This document shows, one piece after another, positions 25,596 through 37,957 of a stretch of 64,000 nucleotides of DNA; the first letter of the stretch is position 1; each line of letters opens with the position of its first letter. The notes beneath the pieces were generated by a model. That model did not search any database. It was given only the letters and a program-made list of their open reading frames with translations, and was not told the DNA's origin. The DNA comes from Myxococcales bacterium. Its GTDB lineage: Bacteria > Myxococcota_A > Polyangia > Polyangiales > Polyangiaceae. A program made the position numbers and the translations under genes. Where the stretch lies: NCBI GenBank assembly GCA_016191785.1, contig JACPVJ010000016.1:186001-250000 (forward strand), given 5' to 3'.

Positions 25596-25624
25596 TTGAC
25601 CCACTCGGCCACGGTCCGTAGCAT
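25596..25624 (+). promoter_or_regulatory. Sigma-70-like promoter of the methionine operon
   Basis: TTGACC (25596-25601), exactly 17 bases, then TAGCAT (25619-25624). The -10 element runs into the left arm of the inverted repeat, so a bound repressor would block polymerase. Confidence 0.65.
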
Positions 25625-25656
25625 CTATCCGTTCATCAGGATTGACGGATAGATGC
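25621..25656 (+). promoter_or_regulatory. Perfect inverted repeat: likely operator of the ArsR-type regulator
   Basis: Arms GCATCTATCCGT (25621-25632) and ACGGATAGATGC (25645-25656) are perfect 12-base complements around a 12-base spacer. The left arm overlaps the -10 element and the right arm covers the ATG at 25653. The layout fits autorepression by the ArsR-like protein encoded right there; an mRNA hairpin hiding the start codon is an alternative. Confidence 0.75.
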
Positions 25657-26593
25657 CCACCGTCGACTCGACCGTCGAGCTGCTCCACCTGTTCGGGGAT
25701 GCCACCCGCGTGCGCCTCCTCGCGCTCTTGTCGGACGAGGAGCTGACCGTGGCCGAGCTCACCTCGATCACCGAGCTGCCGCAGTCGCGGGTCTCGACCC
25801 ACCTCGGCCGGCTCCGGGACGCGGGCCTGCTCCGCGACCGCAAGATCGGCGCCTCGACCAAGTACGCCGTCAACGACGTGGCCATGCCGGGTGACGCGCG
25901 TCGGGTCTGGGAGCTGGTGCGCGCCGATCTGGACGACACCTTGCTCGAGGCCGACCGCGCTCGCCGCGACCGCCTGCGCGCCGCCACCGCGGAGCCGTGG
26001 CCCGATTTGATCGCCGGACAGATGGAGCGCCACTATTCACCGGGGCGCACCTGGGAAGCCACCGCGCGCGGGCTACTCGGTTTCGTCCGACTCGGCGACG
26101 TGCTCGACCTGGGTTCGGGTGACGGCGCCATCGCCGACCTCGTGGCGCGGCGTGCGCGCAGCATCACGTGCATCGATCGGAGCGAGCGCGTGGTCGAAGC
26201 CGCGCGCCAGCGTCTACTTCGCCACCCGAACGTGCGGGTCGAGGTGGGCGACATGCACGCCCTCGAGCTCAGGGACGCCAGCTTCGACCAGGTGTTGATG
26301 CTGAGCGCGTTGACCTATGCCGAGCGCCCCGATCGAGCGCTGTCGGAGGCAGCCCGCGTGCTCCGCCCTGGCGGCACGCTGGCGCTGGTGACGCTCGCGG
26401 CGCACTCGCACCGCGACGCGACCGCCGCCTACGGCCACGTTCAGCCCGGCTTCGAGCCCCAGGTGCTCCGGGGCCTGATGGCTGACGCCGGCCTCGAGGT
26501 GCTCGAGTGCCAGGTGACCTCCCGAGAGCGGACCAAACCCTACTTCGAGATCGTCACCGCCTTTGCCGAGAAGAAGCCGAGAAAGCCTGCCCA

Positions 26594-26597
<4 letters not shown>
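25653..26597 (+). CDS. ArsR-family regulator fused to SAM-dependent methyltransferase
   Basis: 314 residues. Residues 1-95 are an ArsR winged helix ([24 protein letters not shown], then [16 protein letters not shown] with the recognition helix). Residues ~125-300 are a class I methyltransferase: VLDLGSGDG (SAM motif I), CIDRS (acidic post-motif) and [13 protein letters not shown]. ArsR-methyltransferase fusions upstream of methionine-cycle genes are a known arrangement; the SAM domain may sense SAM or S-adenosylhomocysteine and tune DNA binding. It overlaps metH by ATGA and has a perfect inverted repeat over its own start codon, so self-regulation of the operon is likely. Confidence 0.85.
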
Positions 26598-30307
<3,710 letters not shown>

Positions 30308-30311
30308 GCGC

Positions 30312-30779
30312 TCAGCTCTCGAGGTACTGCTTCGGATCTTTCCGGAAGCGGGTCACGCACCCCTCGCAGCAGAAGTGATACGTCTTGCCTCCGTGGTCGG
30401 CCTTCGGTGAGTCGGCCTTGACCACGAACACCGAGTTGGTGACCGGGCAGCGCGTGCGATCGCCGAGCTTCGCTTGAGAAACGGGCACCACGGGCCGATC
30501 GGCGTTGCCGGTGTCGTGCCCGGCGCAGCCACAGCCAGCGGGTGCCTCTGCCTTGGCTGCCTGTCCGCAACCCCCCGCTTGCTCGTCGTGACCTGCGCCC
30601 ATGCCGCACCCGCCAGCTTTGGCGGCTGGGGCCGGGGCCGCCGCTGCCGCGGCTTGGGGTGCTACCGCAGCGGGCTTGGTCGGCTCCGGCTTGGGTGCTT
30701 CGTCGTTCTCGCAACCGAGCGCGATGAAGGCACAGATGGAAAGCGCGGGGAGGGCGAACACTGACGACGGGCGAGCCAT
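30312..30779 (-). CDS. Lipoprotein with Gly/Cys/His segment and YHS-like metal-binding domain
   Basis: 155 residues from ATG 30779, giving lipobox IALGC (Cys23). An Ala/Pro linker leads to a GGCGMGAGHDEQAGGCG segment rich in Cys and His, then a C-terminal YHS/TRASH-like domain: RCPVTNSVFVV...KTYHFCCEGCVTRFRKDP. YHS domains bind metals such as copper through such Cys. The protein probably binds or buffers metal at the envelope. It converges on metH with a 4-base gap. Confidence 0.75.
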   Translation of the reverse strand: MARPSSVFALPALSICAFIALGCENDEAPKPEPTKPAAVAPQAAAAAAPAPAAKAGGCGMGAGHDEQAGGCGQAAKAEAPAGCGCAGHDTGNADRPVVPVSQAKLGDRTRCPVTNSVFVVKADSPKADHGGKTYHFCCEGCVTRFRKDPKQYLES

Positions 30780-30838
30780 GGGAAGGCGGTTTCCTAGCAT
30801 CGTCGTCGGCGCCTTTCGAGCCCAGAAACCCCGGCCCC

Positions 30839-31831
30839 TCAGGGAACTGCGCGAGATTCCGGGTATTTTGCCGGGGGGTGGTTGAAGCCCCAGCCCAGCT
30901 GGAAGGCGGCAAAGAACGCCGGAGCCGCCGGCCGATCGAACTCGTCTTCGGTCCCCTCGGTGCACGACCCGAGCTCACACCGCCCGGTGACTTTGCCCCC
31001 GAAGCCCCGACCGATGTCGATCTCGAATCCGAAACGAGTGCCGTCGTCGGTGACCCACTCGAACGGCATCGAGAGCGCGAGCAGCGAGCCGTAGTCGCCC
31101 ACGTTCGTCGTGTGGAACGCGAGCCCGGGTGCAAAGACGAAGTTCCGACGCACGACCGCGCCCACCCCGGCTGCCGCGCCCACCAGCACCGAGGGGCGAT
31201 CCGAGGCCACGCCCACGTAGCCGCTCGGCAGCGAGCTGTCCTCGTCGTACGAGCTGGCGTAGGCCATGTCGTCATCGGGCTCGCTGGTGAAGAGCAGCGC
31301 GCGGACCACGAGACGGAATCGTGACGCGAGGTACGCACCGCCTTGAACGCCGACCGTGAAGAAGTGGTCGTAGCGCTTGTCTGCCGCCACGCCGGCCACC
31401 AGCAGATCGATGAACGGCGTCGTCTGGCCCGCGGCGTCTTCCGGATACTGCGGCTTGGGCCGAGCCGGCGGAGCCCAACCGTAGCCGGGTGGCGGGTAGT
31501 AGTATCCCGGCGGCGGGTAGCCGTAGCCGTAGCCGGGCGGTGGATACTGCTCGTACCCGCTTGGCGGTGGGTATCCCGGCGGTGGGTATCCCGGCGGTGG
31601 GTAGCCCGGAGCGGGCTGTCCTGCTCGTGGCGCGGGCGTCGCGGGCACTGCGCTCGGTGCAGTCGGCGGAGCGACCGGTGGCGTACTGGAAGCTGGGGCC
31701 GACGCCGTGGCGGTGCCGGGTGGCGCAGCGGGCTGTGGCGGGAGCGAGCCCGTCGCGCTCTGCGCCAGGACTACCGCGGGACAGAGGGCACACAGACCGA
31801 CGGGCAACCACACTCTGGCCGAGGAGCGCAT
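30839..31831 (-). CDS. Outer-membrane beta-barrel-like protein with Pro/Tyr/Gly repeats
   Basis: 330 residues. Signal peptide ending VVLAQ. Residues ~25-75 are Ala/Pro-rich, then ~76-120 contain PPPGY repeats. The C-terminal 200 residues are beta-rich (TVGVQGGAYLASRFRLVVRALLF, AAAGVGAVVRRNFVFAPGLAFHT, FFAAFQLGWGFNH), as in a small barrel. Two Cys (GRCELGSC) may bond. It has a TATTCT hexamer 6 bases before the ATG. Specific function unknown. Confidence 0.65.
   Translation of the reverse strand: MRSSARVWLPVGLCALCPAVVLAQSATGSLPPQPAAPPGTATASAPASSTPPVAPPTAPSAVPATPAPRAGQPAPGYPPPGYPPPGYPPPSGYEQYPPPGYGYGYPPPGYYYPPPGYGWAPPARPKPQYPEDAAGQTTPFIDLLVAGVAADKRYDHFFTVGVQGGAYLASRFRLVVRALLFTSEPDDDMAYASSYDEDSSLPSGYVGVASDRPSVLVGAAAGVGAVVRRNFVFAPGLAFHTTNVGDYGSLLALSMPFEWVTDDGTRFGFEIDIGRGFGGKVTGRCELGSCTEGTEDEFDRPAAPAFFAAFQLGWGFNHPPAKYPESRAVP
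31563..31607 (-). repeat. Three 15-bp tandem repeats encoding PPPGY units
   Basis: The unit GGCGGTGGGTATCCC is repeated three times, with one T-to-G change in the last copy. Near identity at DNA level suggests recent slippage. Confidence 0.85.
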
Positions 31832-31837
31832 CAGCGC

Positions 31838-31843
31838 AGAATA
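31838..31843 (-). promoter_or_regulatory. Candidate -10 element, PPPGY barrel protein gene
   Basis: TATTCT on the minus strand, 6 bases before ATG 31831. This spacing implies a leaderless mRNA. Confidence 0.4.
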
Positions 31844-31919
31844 GGCCGATCGCGCCTGTCAGGACGAAATGACGAAGTTGTGTCTGTAACCTGACGGTGC
31901 ATTTCCTATTCAGTACGGG

Positions 31920-32816
31920 ATGGATAGCGCCGGAATTGGGTACACGCGGGGGCGGGACGAGCGGGTCAGCTGGGTGAAGTCGGTCCCTTTCATCCTGATG
32001 CACGCGATGCCCCTCGGCATCCTCTGGACCGGGTTCGGCTGGAAGGAAGCGGCGCTCTGCGCCGCGCTCTACCTGGTCCGGATGTTCTTCATCACCGCGG
32101 GCTACCACCGCTACTTCGCGCACCGCGCATTCAAGACCGGACGGGTGATGCAGTTTCTGCTCGCGTTCGGGGGCGGCACCGCGGCGCAGAAGGGGGTGCT
32201 GTGGTGGGCCGGGCATCACCGACATCACCACAAGCACTCCGATCTGCCGACCGACATCCACTCGCCGAAGCGTGGCTTCTGGTGGAGTCACATGGGCTGG
32301 ATCTTGTGCGAGAAGTACGACGCCACGCCCACGGCCCAGATCAAGGACTTCGCCAAGTATCCGGAGCTCCGGTGGCTCGACCGCTGGCACCTGGTGCCGT
32401 CGGTCGCACTCGGCGCGGCCTGCCTCTTCCTCGGAGGGCCGAGCGCTTTGTTTGGCGGCTTCTTCCTCTCGACGGCGTTGCTCTATCACGGCACCTTCGT
32501 GATCAACTCGGTCACGCACGTCTTCGGGCGGCGGCGCTACGCCACCGCCGACACCAGCAAGAACTCACTCTTGCTGGCGCTCGTCACGCTCGGCGAGGGC
32601 TGGCACAACAACCACCACTATTACCAGTCGACCGCGAACCAGGGCTTCTTCTGGTGGGAGGTCGACCTCAGCTTCTACGTGCTGAAGCTGATGGGCTGGC
32701 TCGGGTTGGTGTGGGACCTCCGCACGCCGTCGCACAAGATCCGCATGTCGAACTGGGAGGCCGCGACGACCGAGCTGCCGGCGCGGCAGGTGTCCGAACA
32801 CCCGATCGCGGCGTGA
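31920..32816 (+). CDS. Acyl-CoA/fatty acid desaturase (delta-9 type)
   Basis: 298 residues. It has the three His boxes of membrane di-iron desaturases: HRYFAH at 63-68, HHRHHHKH at 99-106 and HNNHH at 229-233, with four hydrophobic segments between them. The layout matches stearoyl-CoA delta-9 desaturases (OLE1/SCD type), which insert a cis double bond in membrane fatty acids. No cytochrome b5 domain is fused, so electrons come from another protein. It is a single gene with its own upstream region, divergent from the barrel gene. Confidence 0.9.
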   Translation: MDSAGIGYTRGRDERVSWVKSVPFILMHAMPLGILWTGFGWKEAALCAALYLVRMFFITAGYHRYFAHRAFKTGRVMQFLLAFGGGTAAQKGVLWWAGHHRHHHKHSDLPTDIHSPKRGFWWSHMGWILCEKYDATPTAQIKDFAKYPELRWLDRWHLVPSVALGAACLFLGGPSALFGGFFLSTALLYHGTFVINSVTHVFGRRRYATADTSKNSLLLALVTLGEGWHNNHHYYQSTANQGFFWWEVDLSFYVLKLMGWLGLVWDLRTPSHKIRMSNWEAATTELPARQVSEHPIAA

Positions 32817-32841
32817 GCGCCCGAGCGGCCCAGCGCCCAGG

Positions 32842-34332
32842 TCAGTCCAGCTTCACGCCGGCCTTGGACAAGAGCTCTTTGAACGACTGCTTGTCGTTCG
32901 ACTTCATGTAAGCCTCTTTCGGGTCGACCAGGCCGTTCTTCACGTGCTGAAGCAGGTGGTCGTTCATGGTCTGCATCCCCAGCGCGCGGCCGGTCTGGAG
33001 CAGGCTGGCGATCTGGTAGGTCTTGCCCTCGCGGATCAGGTTCGACACCGCGGGCGTGGTCACCAAGATCTCGTACGCGGCCACCCGGCCGCCGCCCTTC
33101 TTCTTGCACAGCACCTGGGCGATGACGCCCCGCAGCGACTCGCTCAGCATGGTGCGGATCTGCGCCTGCTGCTCGGGTGGAAACTGGTCGATGATGCGGT
33201 CGATGGTGCTGGTGGCGCTGGTGGTGTGCAGCGTGCCGAACACCAAGTGCCCGGTCTCGGCGGTCTCGACCGCGATGGCGATCGTCTCGAGATCGCGCAT
33301 CTCGCCCACCAGCACGATGTCGGGGTCCTCGCGCAGCGCGGCGCGAAGGGCCGCCTTGAAGGACTTGGTGTGCACGCCGACCTCGCGCTGGTTCACCAGA
33401 CAGCGCTTGTTGGGGTGCACGAACTCGATCGGGTCCTCGATCGTGATGATGTGATCGGCGCGGTTCTGGTTGACGTAGTCGATCAGCGTGGCGAGCGTCG
33501 TGCTCTTGCCGCTGCCGGTCGGGCCGGTGACCAGCACCAGCCCCTTGGTCAGCCAGCACAGGTCCAGCACCTTCGGCGGCAGCCCGAGACGCTCGACGGG
33601 CACGAGCTCGAAGGGGATCTGACGGAAGACCGCCCCCGGCCCGTTCGAATCCATGAAGTAGTTCGCGCGGAATCGCGCCACGCCCGGGATGGGATGGGCG
33701 AAGTCGGTGTCCCAGGTCTCGTCGAACTGGGCGCGGTTTCGCGCTGGCAAGATCTCGACGAGCAGCGCCCGGAGCTGTTCGCCCGACAGCTTGCCGTGCT
33801 TCTCGAGCGTGGTCATGGCGCCGCTGAGCCGCAGCATCGGCTCGACGCCGGTGGCCAGGTGCAGGTCGCTCGCGCCCAGGCGAACCATTTCCCGTAGAAA
33901 CACGTTGATGCGCGGCTCGCCGGGTGCGGTGTTCACTGGCGGCGGAGCGATCGACCCGCGCACCTGGGGCACGCGTGGCATCGGCGGTTCCAGCATCGGC
34001 GGCCGCGGGCCGCCCGCCGGCGCGGCACCGTCGCCGGCCTTCGGCGAGAGGCGGATCCGCCACTTGTCCGGGCGATCGGTCTCGACCACGACCTCGACCG
34101 CGGCACCCTCGGCGTCGTGGGCGAACGAGACCTTCCCGTACTGCTTCAGCGACTGGATCTGCTCGGTGGTCATGCACTCTTGGAGCATGCTCACCAGTTG
34201 CTTGTGATCGACGCGGTTGGTGGTCAGGCGCTCGCCGGTCTCGAAACAGAAGCGGGCGACCTGATCGCTCTGGAGCTCGAGGGCCTGAGCCCCATGGCGG
34301 AACAAGTGGCGGACGTACGCGTCGATCTGCAT
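32842..34332 (-). CDS. PilT-like type IV pilus ATPase with extra N-terminal domain
   Basis: 496 residues, about 140 longer than ordinary PilT. Residues ~145-490 are a complete PilT: GASDLHL, Walker A GPTGSGKST at 270-278, Asp box ITIEDPIEF, Walker B-like DPDIVLVGEMRD, His box LVFGTLHTTSATSTIDR and a PilT AIRNLIRE-like TTPAVSNLIREG. The first ~110 residues (LVSMLQECMTTEQIQSLKQYGKVSFAHD) look like a degenerate second copy of the PilT N-terminal domain, then a Pro-rich linker. It powers pilus retraction or a related motor. No other pil gene is near, so it is a solitary paralogue. Confidence 0.85.
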   Translation of the reverse strand: MQIDAYVRHLFRHGAQALELQSDQVARFCFETGERLTTNRVDHKQLVSMLQECMTTEQIQSLKQYGKVSFAHDAEGAAVEVVVETDRPDKWRIRLSPKAGDGAAPAGGPRPPMLEPPMPRVPQVRGSIAPPPVNTAPGEPRINVFLREMVRLGASDLHLATGVEPMLRLSGAMTTLEKHGKLSGEQLRALLVEILPARNRAQFDETWDTDFAHPIPGVARFRANYFMDSNGPGAVFRQIPFELVPVERLGLPPKVLDLCWLTKGLVLVTGPTGSGKSTTLATLIDYVNQNRADHIITIEDPIEFVHPNKRCLVNQREVGVHTKSFKAALRAALREDPDIVLVGEMRDLETIAIAVETAETGHLVFGTLHTTSATSTIDRIIDQFPPEQQAQIRTMLSESLRGVIAQVLCKKKGGGRVAAYEILVTTPAVSNLIREGKTYQIASLLQTGRALGMQTMNDHLLQHVKNGLVDPKEAYMKSNDKQSFKELLSKAGVKLD

Positions 34333-34338
34333 GCAGCC

Positions 34339-36837
34339 TCAGTATTTCACTATCACGGACCGCGGCCCACTTTGGACCTTGATCAGGAGCACGCCTTGCT
34401 CGAAGGCCCAGCCCGAGGCCTTGGCCTCGAGGGCCGCGAGGCCGCCGGCGTTCTCGAGCGGCTGCCCGCCTTCCGTCACCTCGCTCGGCGCCTTGGCCAT
34501 GCCGATGCGCTCGAAGACCACGCCGTGCTCGAGCTCGCTGCCGTCTTGCTTGGCGAGGCGCAAGCTCGAGCCCAGGTCTTCTTGCTCGAGCTTGGTGCCA
34601 TCGAACAGCTCGAACGTGCTGGCGGGGCCGGGGGCGATGCGTGCCCAGAGCACGCCGGGCGTGGTGGCGTACGAATCCACCGAGGGGTCGGTGGTCGGGC
34701 TGAGGGTGTCGATCGTCGGGCGGAGCAACGGCACGATGCCGCCCCGCTTCAAGAACAACGGCAGGGTGCCGAGCGGCGCTGCCACGGTCACGTGTTTCCC
34801 GCCAGTGAACGCCTTGCCCGTCCACCAGTCGAGCCACTCGCCCTCGGGCAACAGCACGTCGCGGGACGTCTTGCCCTGCTCGACCACCGGCGCCACGAGC
34901 AGGACGTCCCCGAGCAGAAAGGTGTCGTCGGGGTGCTCGCCCAGCTCGGGGTGCGCGAGCCCGAGGGCGCGCTGGATGGGGCGACCGTCGACCTTCAGGC
35001 GCTTGGCGTAGGTCCAGATGTACGGGAACAGCCGCAAGTGCAGCCGCGTGTACGAGCGGTACCAGCCGAGCATCTCCGCATCGAAGCCGTTCTCGGCGGT
35101 GGGCTCCCAGGCGACGTCGTTCGTGCTGGTGCCGATCTGCATCACTGGCGAGAGCGCGGTGACCTGGAACCAGCGCGTGAACAGCTCCTTGTTCGGCGGC
35201 GAATGGCGATAGCCGCCGGTGTCCGAGCCGAAGAACGGGAAGCCCGAGGGGCCGAGGGAGAGACCGGCGATCAGCGCCGCCGGTAGGCCGCCCACCGCGC
35301 CCGACTTCTTTCCGTCGATCGTGATCTGTTCGCCGTGTTTGGCGAAGCTCGCGTCCAGGTCACCCGGCCAGATCACCGACACGTTCTTCTGGTCGCCGTA
35401 CGTCCCGCCGCGGCACAGCAAGAAATGCCCCTCGTCTTCCAAGAGCTCGGCGTAGGCCGAATGATAGAACAGCGGAAACCGCGCGTGCATGGTGCGCTCG
35501 TCGCTGCCGTCGGCGAACTTCCAGACGTTGCGGGCGCCGAAGATCCCCGGGACCACGTCCTCGCCGTAGTCGAGCTTGAAGCCTTCGATCCCCAGGTCCA
35601 CGTACTTCTGGATCCGGCTCTGCCACCACGCGAACGCTTCGGGGTGGGTCAGGTCGATGGGCTTGCCCCACTTGTTGAGCAAGATCCCGGTCTGCTTCGG
35701 GTAGTAGCCCTTGTCCGTGGCTTCGTCCCGAAGGCTCTGGGTGCTCGGATCCTTCTCGTCGAGGTAGGGCGTGTGCCAGAGCGCCATGCGGAAGCCCAGC
35801 GCGTGGGCCTTGGCGATCATCGCCGGGGCGTCGGTGAACTTCTTCGGGTCGAAGTCGAAGGTGTTCACGCCGGTGGCGTAGGGGCGGTCGATCCAGATCG
35901 CGCTGGTGGCCAGATCGAGCGTGCGCATCGCGGTCAGATCTGCCTCGACCTGCGATTGGTCGTCGTTCTCGTCGCGCCAGACCAGCGGGCCGAGCCCCCA
36001 GCGGGCTGGCAACCGGGGGTAGCCGGTGACCTCGTAGTAGTGGCGCGTGACGTCCAGGGGGTGCCCCGCCGAAAACAGGTGGAACGCGAGCCCCTCGGCG
36101 CTGGCCAGACCCGTGCCGAAGGTCGCCGCGACGCGCGCGGGATCCGCTTTGGCCACGTCGAACGCGGCAGGGTAGGGGTTCTCGACGAACAGCCCGAACC
36201 CGCGGGTCCCGGTCACGAACGGGATCGGGACGTGCGCTTCGTTGTTGGTGCTCTCCAGCGCGCCGGTGGCTTCGAGCTGCATCGCCCGCACCTTGCCCCG
36301 GTGATTCACGCTGTCGAAGTACTCGCCGAGCCCGTAGAACGCCTCGTCGGCGCCGACCTTGGCCGACAGGCCGAGATAGGCCAGCCGGTCGGCGTCGAGG
36401 GGGCGCAGCGTGGCGCGGAACCGATCGTCCGCGGCGACCGACAGCTCGACCTCCGACTCGAAGCCCCCGCTGTGACGCACGCGCAGCGTGACCGAGGTCT
36501 CGGTGCTCTGCGTCACGGACAGCCGGCCGCCCCGATGCCAGGCGAGGCCCTCCGGCTCGTTCGCGGCCGGGTCCTGGTTCATCAGCGGGGCGGGATCGTA
36601 GTTCGCCGAGTCGTCCACTTCGGCCACGCTCCCGAGCACGAAGGCGTCGGCGGGGAGCGTGAGGACGGTCAGATCTCCGCGGCGCAGCTCGATCGAGCCC
36701 CGACCGGTGTCGATGTCGATCGTGGTGTCGCCGGCGGTCAGCGTGACCGTCTGTGGCGCGGGGCCGCCGCGCTCTTCGCCATCCGAACAACCCAGAGTCG
36801 CGAGCAGCACGAAGGCGAGCAGGAGCCGGGAGCGCAC
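34339..36837 (-). CDS. Glycoside hydrolase family 31 lipoprotein
   Basis: 832 residues, GTG start. Lipobox ATLGC (Cys17). An N-terminal beta-sandwich is followed by the GH31 barrel: nucleophile Asp423 in GFKLDYGED and proposed acid/base Asp493 in WPGDLDASF; GFPFFGSDTGGY is also typical. A C-terminal beta domain ends the protein. Members release alpha-linked glucose, xylose or sulfoquinovose; the specificity cannot be read here. Being a lipoprotein, it likely acts on oligosaccharides at the cell surface or in the periplasm. A TATGCT hexamer lies 6 bases before the start. Confidence 0.88.
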   Translation of the reverse strand: MRSRLLLAFVLLATLGCSDGEERGGPAPQTVTLTAGDTTIDIDTGRGSIELRRGDLTVLTLPADAFVLGSVAEVDDSANYDPAPLMNQDPAANEPEGLAWHRGGRLSVTQSTETSVTLRVRHSGGFESEVELSVAADDRFRATLRPLDADRLAYLGLSAKVGADEAFYGLGEYFDSVNHRGKVRAMQLEATGALESTNNEAHVPIPFVTGTRGFGLFVENPYPAAFDVAKADPARVAATFGTGLASAEGLAFHLFSAGHPLDVTRHYYEVTGYPRLPARWGLGPLVWRDENDDQSQVEADLTAMRTLDLATSAIWIDRPYATGVNTFDFDPKKFTDAPAMIAKAHALGFRMALWHTPYLDEKDPSTQSLRDEATDKGYYPKQTGILLNKWGKPIDLTHPEAFAWWQSRIQKYVDLGIEGFKLDYGEDVVPGIFGARNVWKFADGSDERTMHARFPLFYHSAYAELLEDEGHFLLCRGGTYGDQKNVSVIWPGDLDASFAKHGEQITIDGKKSGAVGGLPAALIAGLSLGPSGFPFFGSDTGGYRHSPPNKELFTRWFQVTALSPVMQIGTSTNDVAWEPTAENGFDAEMLGWYRSYTRLHLRLFPYIWTYAKRLKVDGRPIQRALGLAHPELGEHPDDTFLLGDVLLVAPVVEQGKTSRDVLLPEGEWLDWWTGKAFTGGKHVTVAAPLGTLPLFLKRGGIVPLLRPTIDTLSPTTDPSVDSYATTPGVLWARIAPGPASTFELFDGTKLEQEDLGSSLRLAKQDGSELEHGVVFERIGMAKAPSEVTEGGQPLENAGGLAALEAKASGWAFEQGVLLIKVQSGPRSVIVKY

Positions 36838-36843
36838 GCGGGG

Positions 36844-36849
36844 AGCATA
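36844..36849 (-). promoter_or_regulatory. Candidate -10 element, GH31 gene
   Basis: TATGCT on the minus strand, 6 bases before the GTG at 36837. Confidence 0.4.
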
Positions 36850-36861
36850 ACTGAATCGCGG

Positions 36862-37596
36862 TCAGAGGTCGTCGCACAGCGGATCGTCGTCCGGGCACGT
36901 CGGGGGCCGCGACCGCGGCCGCGCGGGGAGGGAAGGTGCCGGCTGCTCTTTCGGTGAAGCACGGAGACCGGCGAGCATCGCCGCCTCGAACCCGGGCGGT
37001 GGCGGCGCCGCCGCGCTGTCCGGCTCGCGCAGCGGGTCGGGGTGGCTCGGAGCCCGACGCACGAAAACGAACGGGTACCGGACCTGCACCCACCCGCCGG
37101 CCGCCGGGAACTTCAGCTCGAACGCGCGCTCGAGCACGCAACGGCGCACGGTCCGACTCGGCAGCGTGGTCTCCGCCTCGGCAGCGTGCGCGACGGTTCC
37201 GTCCGGACCGATCGCGAGATCGACCACGACCCGCCCCTCGGCGTGGGGAGCGCGCCGAGAGCAGCCGCGGAAGCGACCCGCGCTCTTTCGAATCGTGAAC
37301 CTGACACTGTCGGCCGGGAGCCGGGACCCGCGCGAGCCCGGCTGCGGCTCCGGCGGCTCGCGAACGAGCGAGGCAATCGGAGCAAGCTCGGCCGGATCCG
37401 GCGGGGCCGGCGAGAGCGTGGGCGAGAGGGCCGCCGCGCGGATCGCGGCGCGTAGCGCCGAGCTTGGCGGCGTTCGGGGTACGTTCGCTGGCATCACGTG
37501 AGGAACGGGGCTCTGGACCGTAGACCGGGGTGTGATCGGCGCGGCGCCGCAACCGGCGGCGAGCGCCACCCAGACTCCGGCAAAGGCGCGTCGCAT
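36862..37596 (-). CDS. Lipoprotein with AgmX/TonB-C-like domain
   Basis: 244 residues. Lipobox ALAAGC (Cys16). A Pro/Ala-rich stretch reaches to about residue 95. Residues ~100-180 (IRKSAGRFRGCSRR...GRVVVDLAIGPDGTVAHA...RRCVLERAFELKFPAAGGWVQVRYPFVF) match the TonB C-terminal-like fold found in myxobacterial AgmX/PglI proteins, with its usual Cys pair. The tail is Pro/Asp-rich with two Cys. Such domains bind partners in the envelope of gliding myxobacteria; here a direct role in motility is not shown. Confidence 0.7.
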   Translation of the reverse strand: MRRAFAGVWVALAAGCGAAPITPRSTVQSPVPHVMPANVPRTPPSSALRAAIRAAALSPTLSPAPPDPAELAPIASLVREPPEPQPGSRGSRLPADSVRFTIRKSAGRFRGCSRRAPHAEGRVVVDLAIGPDGTVAHAAEAETTLPSRTVRRCVLERAFELKFPAAGGWVQVRYPFVFVRRAPSHPDPLREPDSAAAPPPPGFEAAMLAGLRASPKEQPAPSLPARPRSRPPTCPDDDPLCDDL

Positions 37597-37635
37597 CGAG
37601 TCGTCTCCGACACCGACCCCCCGCGCGAGTTCCCG

Positions 37636-37940
37636 TCAGGGCGGGAGTCGGTCGAGGAAATCGCCGAGGGCCGCGGCGAAGGCCGCGGGGTTCTCGATGC
37701 AAGGCAGGTGTCCGGCGTCCGGGATCCGAACCAGCTCGGCGCCGGCGATGCGACGGGCCATCGCCTCTGCCTCGGCCGGAGGCGTCAGCGCGTCGCTGGC
37801 GCCGACCACCACCAGACTGGGGCACGCGCGCGCCACATTCCGCAGTGGAGCGGGAAGGCGTGGAGCAACAGGACCGAACGCTCACCGCGCCCCGTGTCTT
37901 CGTAGTGAAGGCTCGACCCGTCGATCTCGATGCCGGGCAC
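37636..37940 (-). pseudogene. Alpha/beta hydrolase remnant with internal deletion and frameshift
   Basis: Two ends of one hydrolase lie side by side in different frames. From GTG 37940 the N-terminal part reads PGIEIDGSSLHYEDTG then SVLLLHAFPLHCGMW, the typical beta strands and oxyanion loop. Two bases out of phase, 37836 to 37636 reads the C-terminal part, ACPSLVVVGASDALTPP and IPDAGHLPCIENP, with the Asp and His of the catalytic triad. About 150 central residues, including the nucleophile Ser, are missing at a GC-repeat junction (around 37830-37840). The gene is dead. Confidence 0.8.
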
Positions 37941-37957
37941 CGGGGCTCACTCCACCT

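Noticed and set aside
31563..31607. Possible CRISPR-like array
   Set aside because: Three 15-base units with no spacers, in frame within a coding region; it is a protein repeat.
37636..37836. Possible intact small protein of 66 residues
   Set aside because: It is only the C-terminus of an alpha/beta hydrolase whose N-terminus lies next to it in another frame.
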